64,000 nucleotides of DNA, taken from Aromatoleum aromaticum EbN1. Lineage in GTDB: Bacteria; Pseudomonadota; Gammaproteobacteria; Burkholderiales; Rhodocyclaceae. The stretch's first letter is position 1, and each line of letters starts with the position of its first letter. Of this stretch, positions 44,367 to 53,236 are shown in pieces. The translations under genes and the position numbers were made by a program. The stretch spans positions 1,240,001 to 1,304,000 of the forward strand of contig NC_006513.1 in assembly GCF_000025965.1 (NCBI RefSeq), given 5' to 3'. The notes beneath the pieces are model-generated. The model worked only from the letters and a program-made list of their open reading frames with translations, ran no database searches and had not been told where the DNA came from.

Positions 44367-44751
44367 GATTTACTCCTTGTGAATTGCGTTATTTCGGCTC
44401 GAACCGGACGGGTAACGCCCTGTTCGAATCAGGCGCTCGCGTTCGAGCGACCCTGGACACATGCTAGGCGGACGCCACTGACCACAAGATGACTAGAGCA
44501 TTACTTTTGCTTCACCTTCCGGTCATCTCCCGGACAGGCGGGGCGGAGCGTGACCCCGCGCATTCGGGAACGGCGGGATGGACCACGGTGTCCATAAACC
44601 GGATACCGCAGCGACGTGTCATTGCCGTTTCCACCGCTCAAACAGATACCGATCCGCGGCGGGAGCCGGAATATTCCGATGCAGTTGGAGTGTCAGTCAG
44701 TCTGCATCCCCCGTACAGTGGTCTAGACTGACAGGAAACAAGGAGCTTGCG
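44367..44751. other. Divergent promoter region between copK and the 2-oxoacid dehydrogenase operon
   Basis: 385 bp with no convincing gene. It contains a weak third copy of the copper-island motif (44487-44514) and, just before 44752, AAGGAGCTTGCG as ribosome-binding site for the E1alpha gene. Confidence 0.45.
44487..44514 (-). promoter_or_regulatory. Copper-island operator motif, weaker site 3
   Basis: On the minus strand: TGAAGCAAAAGTAAT, six bases, GTCAT. It keeps GTAAT-N6-GTCA of sites 1 and 2 with the same spacing and faces copK, 120 bp upstream of its start. Overall identity is lower. Confidence 0.4.
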
Positions 44752-45840
44752 ATGACCACCATCGGTCGGTTCCAGGTCGACTACACGCGCTTCCTCGATC
44801 CCCGGGGCGAAGCGACCCAGCCTTTGCCGGATTTCGCGCTCGATCCGGAAAAACTGATTCCCCTGTACCGCGCGATGGTCCTGACGCGCACTTTCGACAC
44901 CAAGGCGATCGCGCTGCAGCGCACCGGCAAGCTCGGCACGTTCGCGTCGGCGCTCGGGCAGGAGGCGATCGGGGTCGGCGTCGCAGCCGCGATGCGCGCC
45001 GAGGACGTGCTCGTGCCGTCGTATCGAGACCACCCGGCGCAGCTGCTGCGCGGCGTCACGATGGCCGAAAGCCTGCTCTACTGGGGCGGCGACGAGCGCG
45101 GCAGCGATTTCGCCGGGCCGCGCGACGATTTTCCGATCTGCGTGCCGATCGCGACGCAGGTCTGCCACGCGGCCGGTGCAGCGTATGCATTCCAGTTGCG
45201 CCAGGAAGCGCGCGTCGCGGTGTGCTTTATCGGCGACGGCGGCACGTCGAAAGGCGACTTCTACGAAGCGCTGAATTTCGGCGCAGTGTGGAAAGCCCCC
45301 CTGGTCGTGGTCGTCAACAACAACCAGTGGGCGATCTCCGTGCCGCGCAGCATGCAGAGCGCCGCTCAGACGCTGGCGCAAAAAGCGATCGCGGCCGGGA
45401 TCGAAGGCTGCCAGGTGGACGGCAACGACATCGTCGCCGTCCACCACGCCGCGCGGCAGGCGATCGAGAAAGCGCGCAGCGGCGGCGGCCCGAGCCTGAT
45501 CGAGGCGCTCAGCTACCGCCTCGGCGACCACACCACTGCCGATGACGCGAGCCGTTACCGCGATCCGGCGGTCGTGCAGGAGAACTGGACGTTCGAACCG
45601 GTGGTGCGCCTGCGCAACCACCTCGTGCGGCTGAACGCGTGGGACCCGCAGCACGAAGAACAACTCGTCCGGGAATGCGGCGAAGCGGTCAATGCGGCAG
45701 TCGAGAGGTATCTCGCGACGCCGCCGCCTACGCCCGAAGCCATGTTCGATCACCTGTACCGCACGCTGCCGGCGGCGCTGCAGGAACAGCGCGACATGGC
45801 ACTGCGGTTCGCACCGCACGAGGGAGGCGGCCATGACTGA
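44752..45840 (+). CDS. pdhA: 2-oxoacid (pyruvate) dehydrogenase E1 component, alpha subunit
   Basis: A 362-residue thiamine-diphosphate enzyme subunit. GDGGTSKGDFYEALNFGAVW then KAPLVVVVNNNQWAIS is the ThDP motif; SYRLGDHTTADDASRYR is the regulatory-loop region. It decarboxylates a 2-oxoacid and transfers the acyl group to lipoyl-E2 with the beta subunit. The N-terminal RMVLTRTFDTKAIALQRTGK resembles Gram-positive-type PdhA and branched-chain or acetoin enzymes, so the true substrate is open. It overlaps the beta gene by 8 nt. Confidence 0.87.
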   Translation: MTTIGRFQVDYTRFLDPRGEATQPLPDFALDPEKLIPLYRAMVLTRTFDTKAIALQRTGKLGTFASALGQEAIGVGVAAAMRAEDVLVPSYRDHPAQLLRGVTMAESLLYWGGDERGSDFAGPRDDFPICVPIATQVCHAAGAAYAFQLRQEARVAVCFIGDGGTSKGDFYEALNFGAVWKAPLVVVVNNNQWAISVPRSMQSAAQTLAQKAIAAGIEGCQVDGNDIVAVHHAARQAIEKARSGGGPSLIEALSYRLGDHTTADDASRYRDPAVVQENWTFEPVVRLRNHLVRLNAWDPQHEEQLVRECGEAVNAAVERYLATPPPTPEAMFDHLYRTLPAALQEQRDMALRFAPHEGGGHD

Positions 45841-46813
45841 GCTCAATCTGATCGAAGCGATCAACCACGCACTGGCGCACGAACTGGCGCGGGACCCGGC
45901 AGTCGTGCTGCTCGGGGAAGACATCGGCGTCAACGGCGGCGTCTTCCGCGCCACCGCCGGACTGCAGCAGCGCTTCGGCGCGGCGCGCGTCGTCGACACG
46001 CCGCTGGCCGAAACCGCGATCGCCGGCACCGCGGTCGGCATGGCAGCGATGGGGCTGAAGCCGGTGGCGGAAATCCAGTTCGCGGGTTTCATCTACCCGA
46101 CGTTCGACCACATCATCAACCATGCGTCGCGCCTGCGCCATCGCACGCGCAGCAGGATGTCGTGCCCGCTCGTGCTGCGCTCGCCTTCCGGAGCAGGCAT
46201 TCACGCCCCCGAACACCACTCCGAAAGCACGGAAGCGTTGTTTGCGCACGTGCCGGGGCTGCGCGTCGTGATCCCGTCATCGCCGTCGCGCGCCTACGGC
46301 CTGCTGCTGGCAGCGATACGCGACCCCGATCCGGTGATTTTTCTCGAACCGACGCGGCTGTACCGTCTGTTCAAGCAGGAAGTCGCCGACGACGGCGAGG
46401 CGCTGCCGCTCGACGTGTGCTTCACGCTGCGCTCGGGCAGCGACGTGACGCTGGTCAGCTGGGGCGCGATGGTGCACGAAACGCAGGCCGCAGCCGACGC
46501 GCTGGCGCAGCAGGGAATCATGGCCGAAGTCATCGACGTGGCGACGCTCAAGCCGCTCGACATGGGGACGATACTCGAATCTGTTGGCCGCACCGGGCGC
46601 TGCGTGATCGTCCACGAAGCCGCGCGCACGGCCGGCTTCGGTGCCGAAATTGCAGCCAATCTCGCTGAAGAAGGCCTCTACACCTTGCTCGCGCCGGTGA
46701 GGCGCGTCACCGGATACGATACGGTGGTGCCGCTGGCACGTCTCGAATACCAGTACCTGCCGAGCGTCGAACGCATCGTCGCGGCAGTCCACAAGACGCT
46801 GGAGGGCGCATGA
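45833..46813 (+). CDS. pdhB: 2-oxoacid (pyruvate) dehydrogenase E1 component, beta subunit
   Basis: A 326-residue protein with the transketolase pyrimidine-binding domain (VVLLGEDIGVNGGVFRATAG, ETAIAGTAVGMAAMGLKPVA) and C-terminal transketolase domain (EVIDVATLKPLDMGTILESV, VIVHEAARTAGFGAEIAANL). The conserved Glu in LGEDIG activates ThDP. It completes E1 with the overlapping alpha subunit and overlaps the E2 gene by 4 nt. Confidence 0.9.
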   Translation: MTELNLIEAINHALAHELARDPAVVLLGEDIGVNGGVFRATAGLQQRFGAARVVDTPLAETAIAGTAVGMAAMGLKPVAEIQFAGFIYPTFDHIINHASRLRHRTRSRMSCPLVLRSPSGAGIHAPEHHSESTEALFAHVPGLRVVIPSSPSRAYGLLLAAIRDPDPVIFLEPTRLYRLFKQEVADDGEALPLDVCFTLRSGSDVTLVSWGAMVHETQAAADALAQQGIMAEVIDVATLKPLDMGTILESVGRTGRCVIVHEAARTAGFGAEIAANLAEEGLYTLLAPVRRVTGYDTVVPLARLEYQYLPSVERIVAAVHKTLEGA

Positions 46814-47913
46814 AGATCTTCAAACTGCCCGACCTGGGCGAAGGCCTGCAGGAAGCGGAGATCGTCGAATGGCACGTCGCGGCCGGCGACGAGATCGAGG
46901 CGGACCGGCCGCTGCTGTCGGTGGAGACGGCCAAGGCGATCGTCGAGATCCCTTCGCCGCATTCGGGCCACATCGAGAAGCTGTTCGGGCAGCCGGGGCA
47001 GATCGTGCATGTCGGCGCGCCGCTGGTCGGCTTTGCCGGCACCGCCGAAGACAGCGACACCGGCACCGTCGTCGGTGAAGTGCAGGTCGGCCATCAGCTC
47101 GCGCCGGAAGCTCCGGCAGCCGTCGGCGGCGGCGCAGCGGCGATCAAGGCGACGCCCGCGGTGCGCGCGCTTGCCCGCCAGCTCAACGTCGAGCTCGAGA
47201 TGGTCACACCGTCCGGCCCGGACGGCCTGATCACGACGGCCGACGTGCAGCGGGTCGCGAAGATCCTCGCCGACGTCGGGCCGCCGGAGGTCCTGCGCGG
47301 CGTGCGGCGCGCGATGGCTCGCAACATGGCGCTCGCGCAAAGCGAAGTGGCGGGGGCGACGGTCGTCGATGACGCCGACATCGACGCGTGGCTGCCGGAC
47401 AGCGACGTCACGATCCGGCTCGTGCGCGCGCTGGTTGCGGGCTGCCGGGCCGAGCCGGCGCTCAACGCGTGGTACGAGAGCCACACGATGGGACGCCGCG
47501 TGCTCGAGAAGATCGACGTCGGCATCGCGATCGACCTCGCCGAAGGACTGTTCGTGCCGGTGTTGCGCGACGTCGCGAACCGCGACGCGAACGACCTGCG
47601 CCGCGGCCTCGACCGGATGCGCGCCGATGTCATCGCGCGCAAGATCCCGGCCGACGAACTGCGCGGCAACACGATCACGCTGTCGAATTTCGGCATGATC
47701 GCCGGCAAGTACGCCGCACCGATCGTCATGCCGCCGACGGTGGCGATCCTCGGCGCCGGCCGCGTGCACCAGCAGGTGCTCGCGATCGACGGCGCGCCGG
47801 CCGTGCGCCGCGTGCTGCCGCTGAGCCTCACGTTCGACCATCGCGTCGTGACCGGCGGCGAAGCAGCCCGGTTCCTCGCCGCGGTGATCGCGGACCTCGC
47901 GCTGCCGGAGTGA
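46810..47913 (+). CDS. Dihydrolipoyl acyltransferase E2 of the 2-oxoacid dehydrogenase complex
   Basis: A 367-residue E2 with one lipoyl domain (SVETAKAIVEIPSP; the lysine is the lipoylation site), a peripheral-subunit-binding domain (TPAVRALARQLNVELEMVTP, GLITTADV) and a shortened catalytic domain ending FDHRVVTGGEAARFLAAV with the active-site His. The lipoyl motif has Ala where most have Asp (ETDKA). No E3 follows, so dihydrolipoamide dehydrogenase must come from elsewhere. Confidence 0.9.
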   Translation: MKIFKLPDLGEGLQEAEIVEWHVAAGDEIEADRPLLSVETAKAIVEIPSPHSGHIEKLFGQPGQIVHVGAPLVGFAGTAEDSDTGTVVGEVQVGHQLAPEAPAAVGGGAAAIKATPAVRALARQLNVELEMVTPSGPDGLITTADVQRVAKILADVGPPEVLRGVRRAMARNMALAQSEVAGATVVDDADIDAWLPDSDVTIRLVRALVAGCRAEPALNAWYESHTMGRRVLEKIDVGIAIDLAEGLFVPVLRDVANRDANDLRRGLDRMRADVIARKIPADELRGNTITLSNFGMIAGKYAAPIVMPPTVAILGAGRVHQQVLAIDGAPAVRRVLPLSLTFDHRVVTGGEAARFLAAVIADLALPE

Positions 47914-48159
47914 ATCAGGACGCCGGCGCATTGAAGGGCAGCTTGCCGCAGGGGCTGATCAGGCGCGGGGGCGTGTCCCGCACTGTCGCGCATCTCGCTG
48001 CCCGCGACGTTCGAGCCGAGCGCGGGCCGGCCGAAAAAGCGCAGATCGCCGTCGAGTTCCGTTTTGGCGCGCGTCGGCAACGGCCGATAATAGTCGTAGC
48101 GCCGGCGCCGCACCGCGCTCAATCCCCCGTTCGAGCCCCAACCTGCCCCAGGGACAAGC

Positions 48160-48942
48160 ATGAATTACGAGACGATCCTGTACGACATGACGGACGGCAT
48201 TGCCGAGATCCGGCTGAACCGCCCGCACCGGCTCAACGCCGTAACCGCGCAGCTGTATGACGAACTGAACGCGGCGCTGAGCCGCGCCGAAGCTGACCCC
48301 GATGCGCGCGTCGTGCTGCTCACCGGCGAAGGCCGCGCGTTCTGCGTCGGTGCCGACCTCAAGGAACACAAGGCGGGCCGCACGCCGTTCGAGCGCCGCC
48401 AGTACCTGCAGGGCGAGCAGAAAGTGTGCAAGCGGCTGTTGCAGCTCGGCAAGCCGGTGATCGCTGCGGTCAATGGCTTCGCGCTCGGCGCCGGAGCCGA
48501 AATGGCGATCGCTTCGGACTTCGTGCTGATGGCCGAAAGCGCGCAGATCGGCTTGCCGGAAATCTCGATCGGCAACTTCCTCGGTGGCGGCGTCACCTAC
48601 CTGCTGCCGCGCCTCGTCGGGCTGGCGAAAGCGCGCGAGCTGGTATTCCTCGGCGAGCGCATCGGCGGCGCCGAAGCGGTGCGCATCGGGCTCGCGAACC
48701 GCGCGCTGCCCGACGAAGGTTTCCTCGACGCCGCGCGCGATTTCGCGCGCCGGATCGCGGCCAAGGCGCCGTTCTCGATGCAGCTCGCGAAGGAGCAGCT
48801 GAACATGGCGGCCGAGCGCACGCTCGATGCCGCGCTGACTGCCGAGCTCGAAGGCATGATGTTCGTCGGCACGACGCGCGACTGGCAGGAGGGCGTGGAC
48901 GCCTTCGCCGAAAAGCGCGCGCCGGTTTTCCGGGGAGAATGA
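48160..48942 (+). CDS. Enoyl-CoA hydratase/isomerase family protein
   Basis: A 260-residue crotonase-fold enzyme: RLNRPHRLNAVTAQLYDELN, the oxyanion-hole segments GEGRAFCVGADLKEH and NGFALGAGAEMAIASDFVLM, then PEISIGNFLGGGVTYLLPRL. The Glu in LPEISIG is a catalytic candidate; the second hydratase Glu is not obvious (GAGAEMA retains one). It lies 2 nt before the acyl-CoA ligase gene, suggesting joint catabolism of an enoyl- or hydroxyacyl-CoA. Confidence 0.87.
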   Translation: MNYETILYDMTDGIAEIRLNRPHRLNAVTAQLYDELNAALSRAEADPDARVVLLTGEGRAFCVGADLKEHKAGRTPFERRQYLQGEQKVCKRLLQLGKPVIAAVNGFALGAGAEMAIASDFVLMAESAQIGLPEISIGNFLGGGVTYLLPRLVGLAKARELVFLGERIGGAEAVRIGLANRALPDEGFLDAARDFARRIAAKAPFSMQLAKEQLNMAAERTLDAALTAELEGMMFVGTTRDWQEGVDAFAEKRAPVFRGE

Positions 48943-48943
48943 C

Positions 48944-51127
48944 ATGGAGCTCGCCCCGCCGTTGCCCAGAACCAGCCCGCTGCACGATTTCCTCGCCCCC
49001 GGCTCGATCGCGATCATCGGCGCCTCGACCGACCCCACCAAGCGCGGCTACAAGGCGATGGTCGGACTGATCAAGGATGGCTACCCGGGCGCGATCTACC
49101 CGATCAACCCGAAAGTGGACAATGTGCTCGGCGTCAGGACCTACGCGACGCTCGACGACATCCCCGGCCCCGTCGACCTCGCGCTGATCTGCACGCCGGC
49201 CGCGACGGTGCCGGGCCTCGTCGCCGATTGCGGCCGGAAAGGCGTCAAGGGCGCGGCCATCCTCGCGAGTGGTTTCCGCGAAACCGGGCCGGCCGGCGCG
49301 CGGCTCGAACAGCAGGTGCTGGCCGCGGCGCGCGAAGGCGGCGTGCGCCTCATCGGGCCCAACACTTCGGGCATGTTCAACCTGCACAAGAAAGTCAATC
49401 TGCTGGCGCTGGCGAACGTCAAGCCGGGCAACATCGGCTTCATCTCGCAGTCCGGCAACATGCTGCTGTCGCTGGTGCTGGAAGCCGAGCACAACGGCCA
49501 TGTCGGCTTCAGCACCTATGTCGGCCCGGGCAACCAGACCGACATCGGCTTCAACGACTATCTGCGCTACCTCGGCGAGGATCCCGATACCCGGGTCGCA
49601 ACGTTCTATGTCGAAGGCTTCCGCGACGGCCAGCGCTTCCTGCATAACGCGCGCGAGATCACTGCCGTCAAGCCGGTCGTCGTGTACAAATCCGGCGCGA
49701 CCGAGCAGGGCAAGAAGGCGGCGAGCTCCCATACCGGCGCGCTCGCCGGCAGCTACGCGATGACAGTCGACCTGCTGCGGCAGGTCGGCGTCAGCGTCGT
49801 GCAGCATTCCAACGAGATCCTGCCGGTCGCCGAAGGGCTGGGCCTGTTGCAGCACGCGCCGGGCAAGCGCGTGGCGGTGGTCTCGGACGGCGGCGGCCAG
49901 GCGACGATCGCCTCCGACCGCATTATCGAAGCGGGGCTGGAACTTGCAGAACTGGGTGAGGCGACAAAAAAGCGCCTCGGCGCGATCCTGCTGCCGCAGG
50001 CTTCGCCGGTGAACCCAGTGGATGTGGCCGGCAGCAGCGACGCCAACCCTGCGCTGCTTGCCGACTGCCTGGCGATCGTCGCCGACGACGACAACGTCGA
50101 CGCGGTGTTCCTCGTCGGCATGTTCGGGGGCTACCATATCCGTTTCGCCGAGGATCTGCTCGGTGGCGAAATGCGCGGCGCCGAGTCGATGATCGAGCTC
50201 GCGCGCCGGATCGACAAGCCGGTCGTCGTGTATAGCCTTTACGCGCCGGTCAAGCCCCCGGCGCTGCGCCGCCTGCACGAAGCCGGACTGCCGGTGTACA
50301 CGTCGATCGAATACGCGGTGCGCGTCCTCGCGGCGCTCGGCGAGCGCGGCGTGTATCTCCAGGATGCCGCGAACCAGGCGCCGCTGCCGGCAATGATGCC
50401 GAACGACGCGACACTGGCGATTTTCGCCGCCGCCCAGGCGGAGGCCCGCAACCTGTTCGAATTCGAAGCCAAGACGCTGTTGCGGGCGCACGGCGTCGAC
50501 GTGCCCGCCGAAGCGCTGGTCCGCAATGTCGATGAACTCGACGAGGTCGCCGCCCGCTTCGGCGACCGTCCGCTCGTGATGAAAGTCGTGTCGAAGGACA
50601 TCCTGCACAAGTCCGACGCCGGCGGCGTCAAGCTGAACCTGCATGGCAGGGCGGCATTGCGCGAAGCCTTCGACCAGATCATCGGCTCCTGCCATGCGTA
50701 CAAGCCCGCTGCCGACATCAAGGGCGTGCTGATCACGCCGATGGCGCGCAAGGGCATCGAAGTCATCATCGGCGTCAGCCGCGACCCGATCTTCGGCCCG
50801 GTGCTGATGTTCGGCCTCGGCGGCATATTCGTCGAGATCCTCGAAGACGTCGCTTTCCGCGCGATTCCGCTGTCGCGTTATGCCGCCCGGTCGATGGTCG
50901 AGCAGATCAGGGCGCGCAGGATTCTCCAGGGCGCGCGCGGCGAAGCGGCCGTCGACAAGGAAGCGCTGGTCGACCTGCTGCTGAAAGTGTCGAGCATCGT
51001 CGCCGCGTATCCGCAGCTCGCCGAGCTCGATCTCAACCCGGTGATCCTCTACGAGGACGGGTATGCGATCGTCGACGCGCGCGTGATCGTCAATCAGACC
51101 GTGCTGAACCCGAAGGACGAGGCCTGA
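48944..51127 (+). CDS. ADP-forming acyl-CoA ligase (fused alpha/beta)
   Basis: A 727-residue protein: CoA-binding domain (SIAIIGASTDPTKRGYKAMV), succinyl-CoA-ligase-like domains with the phosphohistidine segment (ASSHTGALAGS), and a C-terminal ATP-grasp domain (about 500-727; VMKVVSKDILHKSDAGGVKL, GVSRDPIFGPVLMFGLGG, LAELDLNPVI). This NDP-forming acyl-CoA synthetase family reversibly links acyl-CoA hydrolysis to ADP phosphorylation, or activates acids. Paired with the enoyl-CoA hydratase; substrate not readable. Confidence 0.88.
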   Translation: MELAPPLPRTSPLHDFLAPGSIAIIGASTDPTKRGYKAMVGLIKDGYPGAIYPINPKVDNVLGVRTYATLDDIPGPVDLALICTPAATVPGLVADCGRKGVKGAAILASGFRETGPAGARLEQQVLAAAREGGVRLIGPNTSGMFNLHKKVNLLALANVKPGNIGFISQSGNMLLSLVLEAEHNGHVGFSTYVGPGNQTDIGFNDYLRYLGEDPDTRVATFYVEGFRDGQRFLHNAREITAVKPVVVYKSGATEQGKKAASSHTGALAGSYAMTVDLLRQVGVSVVQHSNEILPVAEGLGLLQHAPGKRVAVVSDGGGQATIASDRIIEAGLELAELGEATKKRLGAILLPQASPVNPVDVAGSSDANPALLADCLAIVADDDNVDAVFLVGMFGGYHIRFAEDLLGGEMRGAESMIELARRIDKPVVVYSLYAPVKPPALRRLHEAGLPVYTSIEYAVRVLAALGERGVYLQDAANQAPLPAMMPNDATLAIFAAAQAEARNLFEFEAKTLLRAHGVDVPAEALVRNVDELDEVAARFGDRPLVMKVVSKDILHKSDAGGVKLNLHGRAALREAFDQIIGSCHAYKPAADIKGVLITPMARKGIEVIIGVSRDPIFGPVLMFGLGGIFVEILEDVAFRAIPLSRYAARSMVEQIRARRILQGARGEAAVDKEALVDLLLKVSSIVAAYPQLAELDLNPVILYEDGYAIVDARVIVNQTVLNPKDEA

Positions 51128-51339
51128 AGACGCTGGCGGCTTTCACGGTGGTGCGGCGCTGCCCCGGAACCCCTCGTCATGACGAGGATCGTCGCCAAAT
51201 CGCGAACCGGGCTTGGCATTGCCGCGCAAGCCCTTACACTCCCATCCTCCGAAACGGCCCCGCCCATCTCACTGCCGGCCTGTTCGCTCCCTGTACACGT
51301 TCGGCGCGCTGCGCCGGGCAGTTTTTCAAAGGTTATTCG

Positions 51340-51837
51340 ATGCACCCCGTCCACGATGTTGATGCGCTTCTCCTGCTCGCCCTGGCCCTGTCTTCGAAAC
51401 GACGGCCGGCCGAACTCGCCGAAGTCATGGCCGCAGCCGAGCTGATCCAGGACTCGATTCCTTCCGAAACGAAACTGGGCGACGCTTTTCACCGCCTCTC
51501 GACACACGGCCTGATCGATGAGGTGGACGGCCGCTTCACTCTGACGCCGGACGGGCAGAAGATCGTGGCCGGCCAGCCGAGGAAAGCCGAGACGGCGGAA
51601 CGCATCTTCAGCGTGCGGGAAAAGCTCTCGGCGTACGAGCCCGCCGAGAAACACACTCCGATCGTGCTCACCGAGGAGCAACTGGCGCAAGCGATCCTCG
51701 CGCACCGCAGCGCCGGCCAGGGCGCAGGCAAGAACATGCTGGTGCCGAAACCCAAGACCGCGGACGACGACAAGCGACCGGACAAGCGCCCCGGTCAGTG
51801 GCGCCGTCCTTTCGCGTCGCGCAAACGCAAGGCTTGA
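51340..51837 (+). CDS. Hypothetical protein with a winged-helix-like segment
   Basis: A 165-residue soluble protein. Residues about 1-75 (MHPVHDVDALLLLALALSSK ... SETKLGDAFHRLSTHGLIDE, RFTLTPDGQKIV) look like a winged helix, as in small transcription-factor-like proteins. The C-terminus is basic (KRPDKRPGQWRRPFASRKRK). No family recognised. The gene is convergent to the Tim44-like gene; a small GCAAAG-GGAG-CTTTGC stem lies in the 52-bp gap between them. Confidence 0.6.
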   Translation: MHPVHDVDALLLLALALSSKRRPAELAEVMAAAELIQDSIPSETKLGDAFHRLSTHGLIDEVDGRFTLTPDGQKIVAGQPRKAETAERIFSVREKLSAYEPAEKHTPIVLTEEQLAQAILAHRSAGQGAGKNMLVPKPKTADDDKRPDKRPGQWRRPFASRKRKA

Positions 51838-51889
51838 ACAGTTTCGGGTTGCCGGACCTGCAAAGGGAGCTTTGCCTGCCCGAGTCGCG

Positions 51890-52750
51890 TCAATGCGACT
51901 GTTGAATGCCGGCGACAATCCAGCCGCGGCTGCCGTCGCGGGCTTTCGCGAGATGCCACCGCTCGTCGAACTCGACCGGCGCCGCCCCTGTTTCTTCGCG
52001 GATCAGGCCGTGAAAACGCACGCTGACGAGGTGACGCTGCGCCTCCTCGGCATAGCCGACGACCTCCGCCTGCAGATCGACCACTTCGGTACGCTGGACA
52101 ACGTCGCCGCGTTCCTGGATCTGCATTTGCAGTTCCGCGAACATTTCCGGCGTGACGAACTCACGCAGGTCGTCGAGGTTGCGCGCGTCGTTCGCCGCCT
52201 GCAAGCGCACGAAGTTGAGCTTCGCCTGGCGCACGAAGGCCTCCGCATCGAATCCTGCCGGAAGCATGCCGGCACTGGAAGGCGCAGCCGCAGCGGGTGC
52301 CGCAGCGGGTGCCGAAGCCTGGGCCTGCATCGCGACCGTGCCGCCGCCCGCCCCGGCTCCGGCGTACTGCATCGCCGGCGCTGTCGAGCGTTTGCGCATC
52401 ACGAAGCGGAAGACGGCGAAGGCGGCCATCGCCAGCAACGCGATCATCAGGATGTTCGCAAGTCCTTCGCCCATGCCCAGGTGCGAAGCGAGCGCCGCGA
52501 GACCGAGGCCTGCGGCAAGGCCGGCCAGCGGACCCATCCAGCTGTTCTTTTTCGCAGCCTGCCCCGTCGCGGCAGCGGCATTCGGAGCCGTGTCGGCGCT
52601 ACGCGCCATCGGCGCGGTCGGAGGCTGCGCCGTCGCATCCCGCTGGGTGCCGAACGATTTCCCGCTGCCGAGACGTTTAGCCTCCGCGTCGGGCAGCGCC
52701 AGGCCCATGCTCAGCACGAGGGCGAAAAAGGTGAGGAAAATGCGCTTCAT
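51890..52750 (-). CDS. Tim44-like domain membrane protein
   Basis: A 286-residue protein with an N-terminal signal/anchor (MKRIFLTFFALVLSMGLALP), a Gly/Ala-rich region with two hydrophobic segments (GPLAGLAAGLGLAALASHLG, NILMIALLAMAAFAVFRFVM), a low-complexity Ala/Pro linker, and a C-terminal Tim44-like domain (FDAEAFVRQAKLNFVRLQAA ... DERWHLAKARDGSRGWIVAG). Role in bacteria unclear. The start at 52750 is preceded by CAGGAGTTCCTGCTAC. Confidence 0.85.
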   Translation of the reverse strand: MKRIFLTFFALVLSMGLALPDAEAKRLGSGKSFGTQRDATAQPPTAPMARSADTAPNAAAATGQAAKKNSWMGPLAGLAAGLGLAALASHLGMGEGLANILMIALLAMAAFAVFRFVMRKRSTAPAMQYAGAGAGGGTVAMQAQASAPAAAPAAAAPSSAGMLPAGFDAEAFVRQAKLNFVRLQAANDARNLDDLREFVTPEMFAELQMQIQERGDVVQRTEVVDLQAEVVGYAEEAQRHLVSVRFHGLIREETGAAPVEFDERWHLAKARDGSRGWIVAGIQQSH

Positions 52751-52826
52751 GTAGCAGGAACTCCTGTGGCTTGAATTCGGGAAAACTGCAGGGCGCAATC
52801 CGCCTTCACGGCATATCGGTCACCCG

Positions 52827-53132
52827 TCACGCAGCGTACGTGCGCCGGTATTGCCGCTCGAGCCGTCGCGCCGCGCTTTTCAACGCCTCGTCGATCGACT
52901 GCAGCCAGTCGCGCGCGATCGCGCTGACCACGACATCCTGCGTGCCGACCACTTTCAGCCTGACCTCGCAGCGCTTGTCCGGGCTTCCGGCGTCCCGCTC
53001 CAGATCGGACAGGCGCACCGTCGCATGGGGAACGAGCCATGACAGGCGGCGCAGCGCAAAGCGCAGACGAGCCTCGATCGCGTTCCTGAACCGCATGCCG
53101 GCAGCGCGGCCGGATTGGACTTGCACTTCCAT
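52827..53132 (-). CDS. Short HPF/RaiA-like protein
   Basis: A 101-residue basic protein with the S30AE/HPF pattern (MEVQVQSGRAAGMRFRNAIE, ATVRLSDLERDAGSPDKRCE, IDEALKSAARRLERQYRR). Such proteins bind and silence ribosomes in stationary phase. AGGAGG stands 8 nt before the ATG. Divergent from nhaR, sharing an AT-rich promoter region. Confidence 0.7.
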   Translation of the reverse strand: MEVQVQSGRAAGMRFRNAIEARLRFALRRLSWLVPHATVRLSDLERDAGSPDKRCEVRLKVVGTQDVVVSAIARDWLQSIDEALKSAARRLERQYRRTYAA

Positions 53133-53208
53133 CTCAATCCTCCTGTTGGGTGATGACCGGGCAACGATAGTTCACATCGAACTTCCTTTGAAGCTTAATT
53201 TGACGTAG

Positions 53209-53223
53209 TTTTACTTCGTAAAA
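53209..53223. promoter_or_regulatory. TTTTAC-TTC-GTAAAA inverted repeat in the nhaR/HPF promoter
   Basis: A perfect 6-bp-arm palindrome 14 bp before the nhaR start, in the only AT-rich stretch of this locus. A 13-of-15 match (TATTGCTTCGTAAAA) occurs upstream of mlaA at 56371-56385. Candidate binding site for NhaR or another regulator shared by the two loci. Confidence 0.45.
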
Positions 53224-53236
53224 AAGGAAGTCAACA

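Noticed and set aside
47914-48159. Leftward frame reading YDYYRPLPTRAKTELDGDLR in the gap before the enoyl-CoA hydratase
   Set aside because: It runs on into the antisense of the E2 gene, has no start with a ribosome-binding site and matches nothing known.
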